Below are positions 59,003 through 64,000 of a stretch of 64,000 nucleotides of DNA, piece after piece. Below the pieces are notes generated by a model. That model did not search any database. It saw nothing but the letters and a program-made list of their open reading frames with translations, and had not been told where the DNA came from. The stretch covers positions 124,001 to 188,000 of the forward strand of contig NZ_NNRK01000029.1 in NCBI RefSeq assembly GCF_002252475.1. Direction: 5' to 3'. Position 1 is the stretch's first letter. Each line of letters starts with the position of its first letter. Origin of the DNA: Brucella rhizosphaerae (GTDB taxonomy: Bacteria > Pseudomonadota > Alphaproteobacteria > Rhizobiales > Rhizobiaceae). The position numbers were made by a program, and so were the translations under genes.

Positions 59003-60471
59003 TCCTTATGCTCCTCAAGGCGTGCAGCCAGTGCTGCTGCCACTTCCGTATGATCCGAGAACGGCAGCGTGATATCGCCAACGATCTGGCCTTCTTCATG
59101 CCCTTTACCGGCAACAACAAGTGTGTCACCCGGCATCATCATCGATACAGCGGTAAAAATCGCTTCGCGACGGTCTCCAATTTCAGTGGCTCCCGGTGCT
59201 GCGACCATGATCTCCGAACGAATTTGTGCTGGCACTTCCGAACGCGGATTATCATCGGTTACAATCGCTACATCGGCCAGGCGTGCAGCAATTTCGCCCA
59301 TGATCGGGCGCTTACCCTTGTCACGATCACCGCCGCAGCCAAACACCACGATGACACGGCCTGTTGTAAACGGACGAACGGAAGTCAGAACATTTTCGAG
59401 TGCTTCCGGCTTATGCGCATAATCGACATAAGCGGGAGCGCCCTCTTCCGTCGCGCCAACCAGATCAAGACGGCCAGGCGCACCTTTAAGACGCTCAAGC
59501 GCACGCATAGCAGCCGCTGCAGGCACACCTGTCACAATGGCCAGACCCGCCGATACGAGAGCATTGGCCACCTGAAAATCGCCCGCCAGCGGCAACGCGA
59601 TTTCAAAGATTTCATCCGCAATACGGACCTCGACATGCTGACGAAAACGCTCATGCTCGACGCGCTTGATGGTGATGAAATCGCCCTTGCGACCGACAGT
59701 CTTAACATCGCAACCAGCAGCCTTTGCTGCTTCAATTGCCTGAGCGGAAAACTGGTCATCCGCAAAAATGATCGCAGGTGATCCTTTTGGCAGAAGCGTA
59801 TCGAACAAACGCATCTTGGCGTTCAGATACTCTTCGATCGTCGCATGATAATCCATGTGATCACGACCGAGATTTGTGAAAGCACCTGCAGCAAGTTTCA
59901 CACCATCAAGGCGACGCTGATCAAGCCCGTGCGACGAGGCTTCCATCGCAGCATGCGTAACGCCTTCATCGGCAAGTTCAGCAAGAACGCGATGCAGCTC
60001 AACAGGATCAGGCGTGGTCAGGGAATTATAATCGCTGCGTGTTGGCGAGAAGACACCAGTCGTTCCGATATTCGCCGCAGGAAAACCCGCATAAGCCCAG
60101 ATCTGTCGTGTAAAAGAGGCGACGGAGGTTTTGCCGCTTGTACCAGTAACAGCAACCATGACTTCAGGTTGCTTGCCGTAAAATTGGGCGGCAGCAACGG
60201 CCAATGCGTGACGCGGATCATCGACATGCAGCACTGACACGCCGGGCTTATCAACAACCGCGTTCTTGCCAGCGATAATCGCCACTGCGCCACGCTTGAC
60301 CGCATCGGCAGCATAGGCGGATCCATCAGCCTTTACACCTTTGAGGGCCGCAAAAAGGAAGCCGGGCTCGACTTTACGAGAGTCTGACGTGACGCCAGTG
60401 ATTTCCACTTCGCCCGCAGCACCGGAGGCCAATTCTTTAAAGAGTGTAATTTCCTTCAGCTTCATGGTCAT
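58999..60471 (-). CDS. murE: UDP-MurNAc-tripeptide synthetase MurE (meso-DAP type)
   Basis: 490 residues. It adds the third residue of the stem peptide. The N-terminal domain has [20 protein letters not shown], the P-loop is [19 protein letters not shown], and VTDDNPRSE carries the DNPR motif that selects meso-diaminopimelate rather than lysine. GRDHMDYH is a typical ATP-site segment. It lies 55 nt after the ftsI stop. Confidence 0.96.
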   Translation of the reverse strand: MTMKLKEITLFKELASGAAGEVEITGVTSDSRKVEPGFLFAALKGVKADGSAYAADAVKRGAVAIIAGKNAVVDKPGVSVLHVDDPRHALAVAAAQFYGKQPEVMVAVTGTSGKTSVASFTRQIWAYAGFPAANIGTTGVFSPTRSDYNSLTTPDPVELHRVLAELADEGVTHAAMEASSHGLDQRRLDGVKLAAGAFTNLGRDHMDYHATIEEYLNAKMRLFDTLLPKGSPAIIFADDQFSAQAIEAAKAAGCDVKTVGRKGDFITIKRVEHERFRQHVEVRIADEIFEIALPLAGDFQVANALVSAGLAIVTGVPAAAAMRALERLKGAPGRLDLVGATEEGAPAYVDYAHKPEALENVLTSVRPFTTGRVIVVFGCGGDRDKGKRPIMGEIAARLADVAIVTDDNPRSEVPAQIRSEIMVAAPGATEIGDRREAIFTAVSMMMPGDTLVVAGKGHEEGQIVGDITLPFSDHTEVAAALAARLEEHKE

Positions 60472-60526
60472 ACCAAATCCAGGTTCAGTGGTGCAGTGTC
60501 CGCTCCCAATAGCGAAACTGCACGGG

Positions 60527-62326
60527 TCAGTCGTTTATCGAATCAACGGAAGCGATCTCTGCCTCTGCTGGCGCAAATTCCTGTTTAAAATCGGGCTTTA
60601 CCCCCAAAAAGGTGGCTGAGCGGCGAATAATGTCTGCAACCATCGGGGCCGCATTAAGACCAGCGGTTGCACTGTACTTACCTTCTTCAGGCTTCGGCTC
60701 ATCAATGATCGTCAAAACGACATAAGTCGGATCGTCCATCGGGAAGGATGCGAGGAAGGCATTGAAGCGCACATCTTTCGAGTAACGACCGTGTACAACC
60801 TTTTCCGCCGTACCGGTTTTACCGCCTACGCGATAGCCCTGGACCGTAGCGCGCTTACCCGAACCGCCCTGAGCAGTCGAGTTCAGGCGATAAAGATAAC
60901 GCATATCGGCAGAAACCTGCGGATGGATGACCTGCTTCGCTACCTCATTGGCCTGAGCCTGTGTGCGTGTCAGGAATGTGGGCTCGATCAGCTTGCCACC
61001 ATTCATCAAAGCCGCAGCACCCACAGCCGTTTGCAGCGGGGTTGTCATCATGCCGTGACCGAACGAAATGGTCATGGAGTGAACTTTCTTCCAGACGCGT
61101 GGTTCGACAGGACGTGCAACTTCCGGCAACTCTGTCTGCATGCGATCAAGCAGGCCGATCTTCTTGAGAAACGCGCGATGTCCTTCGATGCCGACAACAT
61201 TCGCCTCATGGCCTGAGCCAATATTGGACGAGAAGATGAACACTTCCGGCAGCGTCAACACACGACCTTTGCCGTGGAAATCTCGGATGGTCTGGCGACC
61301 AATGACCAGCGGACGCGATGCATCGATCCTGGAATTGAGATTGAACTTACCTGAATCAAGCGCCATCGCAGTGGTGAAACTCTTGATCGTTGAGCCCATT
61401 TCATAGGTGCCCGCAGACATACGGTTCAGGCGGTCCTTGTCGAGCGCATGTACTGGATTGTTTGGATCAAAATCTGGAACAGAAGCCATGGCAATCACTT
61501 CGCCGGTCTTCACATTCAGCACCACGGCACCCGCTGCAATTGCGCGATAACGATCAACCGCCTTCACCAGCACGTCACGCATGATGTGCTGAACGCGAAT
61601 ATCAATCGAAAGCCGGATCGGCTCCAGCGACTGTCCGGTCGCCATACCCACGGCACGCAGATCGCTAAGCCCCTGGCTGTCGATGTACTTCTCCATGCCG
61701 GCAATACCCTGATTGTCGACATTTACGAGACCGAGAACATGGGAGGCCGTTGGACCGCCGGGATAAAAACGACGCTTTTCAGTACGGAAACCAATGCCCG
61801 GCACACCAAGTGCCATGATCTGGCTCTGCTGGCGCGGCGTCAGACCGCGCTTGATCCAGACGAAGCCCGCACCGCTCTTGAGACGACGATAGGTTGCTTC
61901 CCAGTCGAGATCGGGAATAACCGTCGAAAGCAGTTCAATGGTTTCATCGGGATCAACAATCTTGCGCGGCTCGGCAAAGAGCGAAGAAGTTTTGATATCT
62001 GTCGCAAGAATTTCGCCGTTCCGGTCAAGGATGTCCGGGCGCGAAGCCAGCTGATGTACGGCTGGGCCGTTAGAATCGTCGTTCTCGCCGCCGATCATAC
62101 CGAAATAGACGAGTTTTCCGCCAATCACGCCATAAATGCCGACAAAACACGCAATTGCCATCCAAAGACGATTGCGTGCACGATTGCCATGCTTCTTACG
62201 AGAGCCAACAAACGCCATATTGCCGGCCAGCTTTTCATTGCCGACCGGCGCATTGCCGTTATTCAGATTTTGGCCCTCATCGAGGTTCTGCTTGTTCTTT
62301 TTGGAAAATCCGAGCTTCAGCCGCAT
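60527..62326 (-). CDS. ftsI: Division-specific penicillin-binding protein FtsI (PBP3)
   Basis: 599 residues, a class B PBP that cross-links septal peptidoglycan. A basic cytoplasmic tail of about 50 residues and a membrane anchor ([23 protein letters not shown]) precede the pedestal domain ([17 protein letters not shown]). The transpeptidase has the active Ser in [10 protein letters not shown], the SSN motif in [10 protein letters not shown] and KTG in [10 protein letters not shown]. No PASTA domains follow. It is 2 nt from the ftsL stop. Confidence 0.96.
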   Translation of the reverse strand: MRLKLGFSKKNKQNLDEGQNLNNGNAPVGNEKLAGNMAFVGSRKKHGNRARNRLWMAIACFVGIYGVIGGKLVYFGMIGGENDDSNGPAVHQLASRPDILDRNGEILATDIKTSSLFAEPRKIVDPDETIELLSTVIPDLDWEATYRRLKSGAGFVWIKRGLTPRQQSQIMALGVPGIGFRTEKRRFYPGGPTASHVLGLVNVDNQGIAGMEKYIDSQGLSDLRAVGMATGQSLEPIRLSIDIRVQHIMRDVLVKAVDRYRAIAAGAVVLNVKTGEVIAMASVPDFDPNNPVHALDKDRLNRMSAGTYEMGSTIKSFTTAMALDSGKFNLNSRIDASRPLVIGRQTIRDFHGKGRVLTLPEVFIFSSNIGSGHEANVVGIEGHRAFLKKIGLLDRMQTELPEVARPVEPRVWKKVHSMTISFGHGMMTTPLQTAVGAAALMNGGKLIEPTFLTRTQAQANEVAKQVIHPQVSADMRYLYRLNSTAQGGSGKRATVQGYRVGGKTGTAEKVVHGRYSKDVRFNAFLASFPMDDPTYVVLTIIDEPKPEEGKYSATAGLNAAPMVADIIRRSATFLGVKPDFKQEFAPAEAEIASVDSIND

Positions 62327-62328
62327 GA

Positions 62329-62730
62329 TCAGTGCCTCGCTCCATTCTTCTTGATGCTACCAGTGGTCGTTGCATCGGGTACGAGAACACCGCTTGCCAC
62401 CAGTTCGTCACTGCCTGAAATAAGTTTCTGAATATCGTCCAGCTGGCGTTCCGGAATGTCTGCCACGCCCATTGCAAGCTGTTCTGCTTCAATCGGCTGA
62501 AGCTTCAGTTCTTCAGAGTAAACGCCCACGAGGCTCTGCAAACGACCCGGCTGAGTCATCAAGGCCCAATCGGCACGCAAAAGCGTAATCGTGTCTTTTT
62601 CGGAATCGATCTGGCGCTTAAGCTTGGAAATAACAGCGATCTGCCTCTCCGCATCATATTTGATGGTATAGGTGATCGTTGCTGCAACCAGCATCGCCGC
62701 TATCATGATGAGTTCAAAAGTACGCAGCAC
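62329..62730 (-). CDS. ftsL: Cell division protein FtsL
   Basis: 133 residues from GTG 62730 (VLRTFELIMIAAML). GGAG lies 8 nt upstream, and the longer frame from 62802 would overlap rsmH by about 65 nt. One membrane segment (FELIMIAAMLVAATITYTI) is followed by a periplasmic coiled coil (AERQIAVISKLKRQIDSEKDTITLLRADWALMTQPGRLQ). FtsL bridges FtsQ/B and FtsW/I in the divisome. It starts 4 nt after rsmH ends and ends 2 nt before ftsI. Confidence 0.9.
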   Translation of the reverse strand: MLRTFELIMIAAMLVAATITYTIKYDAERQIAVISKLKRQIDSEKDTITLLRADWALMTQPGRLQSLVGVYSEELKLQPIEAEQLAMGVADIPERQLDDIQKLISGSDELVASGVLVPDATTTGSIKKNGARH

Positions 62731-62734
62731 TCGT

Positions 62735-63778
62735 TCAACTCCGGGCCAGTTCGTGCGTTTCAGGCAATTTAGGCAGCCCGAAAAGCGTGAGATCATCTTC
62801 AAGAGGCGGATTTTCGGTCCTCAGACCAGCACGCAATTTTGCGGAACGGGCACGTGGATTGCGCTCTTCTTCTGCTGCGGTTGGGCCAACGGCACCTTTC
62901 ACCGCAGGTGTAAAACTCGGGTGACGCACATGTGTCTCTGGCAGGTGCCGTGAACCGGCACTTCCACCTGCACGGTCAGCAAAGAAGCGCTTGACCATAC
63001 GGTCTTCCAGAGAATGGAACGTCACAACAACCAGTCGTCCGCCCGGCTTGAGAACCCGTTCGGCTGCAAGCAATGCTCGCGCCAACTCACCCAGCTCGTC
63101 ATTCACATAGATACGCAGTGCCTGAAACACCCGCGTAGCAGGATGAATGGGCACTTTCGGATTACGACCGACCAGCGATTCAATGGCATTCGCCAGATCA
63201 AGCGTACGCGTGAAAGGCTGTACTTCGCGGCGCTTTTCGATCATGCGGGCAATACGGCCTGCGTTGCGTTCTTCGCCGAGAAAATTGAAGATGCGAGCGA
63301 GATCACCCATCTTCAGGCGATTCACCACATCCGCAGCTGTCGGTCCGCTATTGGACATGCGCATGTCGAGTGGCCCGTCCTTCTGGAAGGAAAAGCCACG
63401 CTCGGCTTCATCGATCTGCATCGACGAGACACCGATATCGAGCACGACGCCGTCCACTTTGCGGTCTTCGCCCAATACCTTTTCTACAGCCTGATCCAAT
63501 GCCGAAAACCGGTTCTCGACCAGATTGAGCCTGCCCGAGAAATGCTTTTCCATCGTCTGCCCGGCCGCAATCGCGGTCGGATCGCGATCAATAGCAATGA
63601 CGTCTGCACCCTGCTCCAGAATACGACGCGTATAACCGCCTGCACCAAACGTGCCATCAACGATTACCTTGCCGGCTTCGGGCTTCAAGGCTTCAATTAC
63701 TTCGGAAATAAGCACCGGAACGTGACGGTCCTTAGCCCCTTCAGCTTGAGATGTGTCTCCGCCGAGGCTAGCCATCAT
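62735..63778 (-). CDS. rsmH: 16S rRNA (cytosine-1402-N4)-methyltransferase RsmH
   Basis: 347 residues. It methylates C1402 in the P site of 16S rRNA with SAM. Marks: [69 protein letters not shown], and the C-terminal [23 protein letters not shown] and [18 protein letters not shown]. It heads the visible division and cell-wall run. The start may be 63778 or 63775. An mraZ gene, usual upstream, is not found in the 222 bp before it. Confidence 0.95.
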   Translation of the reverse strand: MMASLGGDTSQAEGAKDRHVPVLISEVIEALKPEAGKVIVDGTFGAGGYTRRILEQGADVIAIDRDPTAIAAGQTMEKHFSGRLNLVENRFSALDQAVEKVLGEDRKVDGVVLDIGVSSMQIDEAERGFSFQKDGPLDMRMSNSGPTAADVVNRLKMGDLARIFNFLGEERNAGRIARMIEKRREVQPFTRTLDLANAIESLVGRNPKVPIHPATRVFQALRIYVNDELGELARALLAAERVLKPGGRLVVVTFHSLEDRMVKRFFADRAGGSAGSRHLPETHVRHPSFTPAVKGAVGPTAAEEERNPRARSAKLRAGLRTENPPLEDDLTLFGLPKLPETHELARS

Positions 63779-64000
63779 TCCGATCCTTTCTCGGGGTCAC
63801 ATCCCGCTAAACTGTCTTTGTCTGCATGAATTCCGGCCAATTGTAGACAAGCCCCAGCTTGGCGGATTCGTTCAAACAGTTATCGGATATTAAGCTTAAT
63901 GAACCGTTATCCTTTGCTCCCCCCAATTACAAAACACGCTGTTATACAAAAGTTTTTCCAGCACATTTTTGCGGAACAAGACGGCGGTAAACAGAGCACC
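63779..64000 (-). other. Upstream region of rsmH, no gene seen
   Basis: All three minus-strand frames contain stops, and none shows MraZ motifs. The stretch is AT-rich at 63,875-63,965 and contains the poly-C/G run CCCCCC, and one GANTC near 63,865. It probably holds the promoter of the dcw cluster. The neighbour upstream is outside the window. Confidence 0.5.

Noticed and set aside
58205..59781. Two plus-strand frames across murF and murE
   Set aside because: Antisense to Mur ligases with clear P-loops; products look random.

Overview
This 64-kb window is a continuous, gene-dense piece of an alphaproteobacterial chromosome. It is most probably from Brucellaceae (Brucella, including the former Ochrobactrum). 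The evidence is the circularly permuted two-piece tmRNA, an alpha-type SspB, the order thyA-folA-hflK-hflC-DUF2065-degP, the division and cell-wall (dcw) gene order with lpxC, bamD, recN and ligA behind ftsZ, and dispersed imperfect palindromes typical of Rhizobiales. The genus is an inference; no 16S gene is present. I saw no IS element, prophage, CRISPR array or canonical tRNA.

Layout. 1-5,360: 5' end of kup, pdxJ, a STAS-like protein, a RecD-like helicase, an AT-rich promoter region with a DUF5993/DsbB pair, and a threonine dehydratase-like enzyme. 5,486-8,785: a LysE exporter and the ilvI-ilvH acetolactate synthase operon, preceded by a leader peptide and attenuator not found by normal gene calling. 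8,843-11,303: miaA divergent from serB and a GNAT acetyltransferase. 11,318-17,285: thyA-folA-hflK-hflC-DUF2065-degP (nucleotide synthesis and membrane protein quality control), with DUF2853 upstream. 17,511-21,919: ssrA tmRNA, a Bcr/CflA pump with a divergent TetR regulator, the ssrA-tag adaptor sspB, and three small genes. 21,910-36,600: a large AsmA protein, an FAD-linked oxidase with a UPF0303 protein, a RIO-like kinase with an unusual C-terminus, uvrD, creA, a hexapeptide acetyltransferase, sco, prmA and an aminopeptidase P. 36,603-38,494: azlCD-type branched-chain amino acid exporter and DUF2461.

38,494-63,778 is one long minus-strand run. In transcription order it is rsmH-ftsL-ftsI-murE-murF-mraY-murD-ftsW-murG-murC-murB, a strong terminator, then ddlB-ftsQ-ftsA-ftsZ, a second terminator, then lpxC-bamD-recN-ligA-DUF2461. 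These genes make the UDP-MurNAc-pentapeptide and lipid II, polymerise septal peptidoglycan, build the Z-ring, start lipid A synthesis and assemble outer-membrane proteins. The ddlB promoter region holds five GANTC (CcrM-type) sites in 117 bp plus one TTAACCAT (CtrA-type) box, suggesting cell-cycle control of ddlB-ftsQAZ.

The most interesting items are the ilv attenuator, the fully readable two-piece tmRNA (tag ANDNKAQGYALAA) close to its adaptor gene, the methylation-site cluster before ddlB-ftsQAZ, the kinase whose C-terminus resembles an adenylate-forming enzyme C-domain, the DsbB with a displaced second cysteine pair, and five related intergenic palindromes. I found no clearly new multi-gene system; most of the window is core housekeeping.
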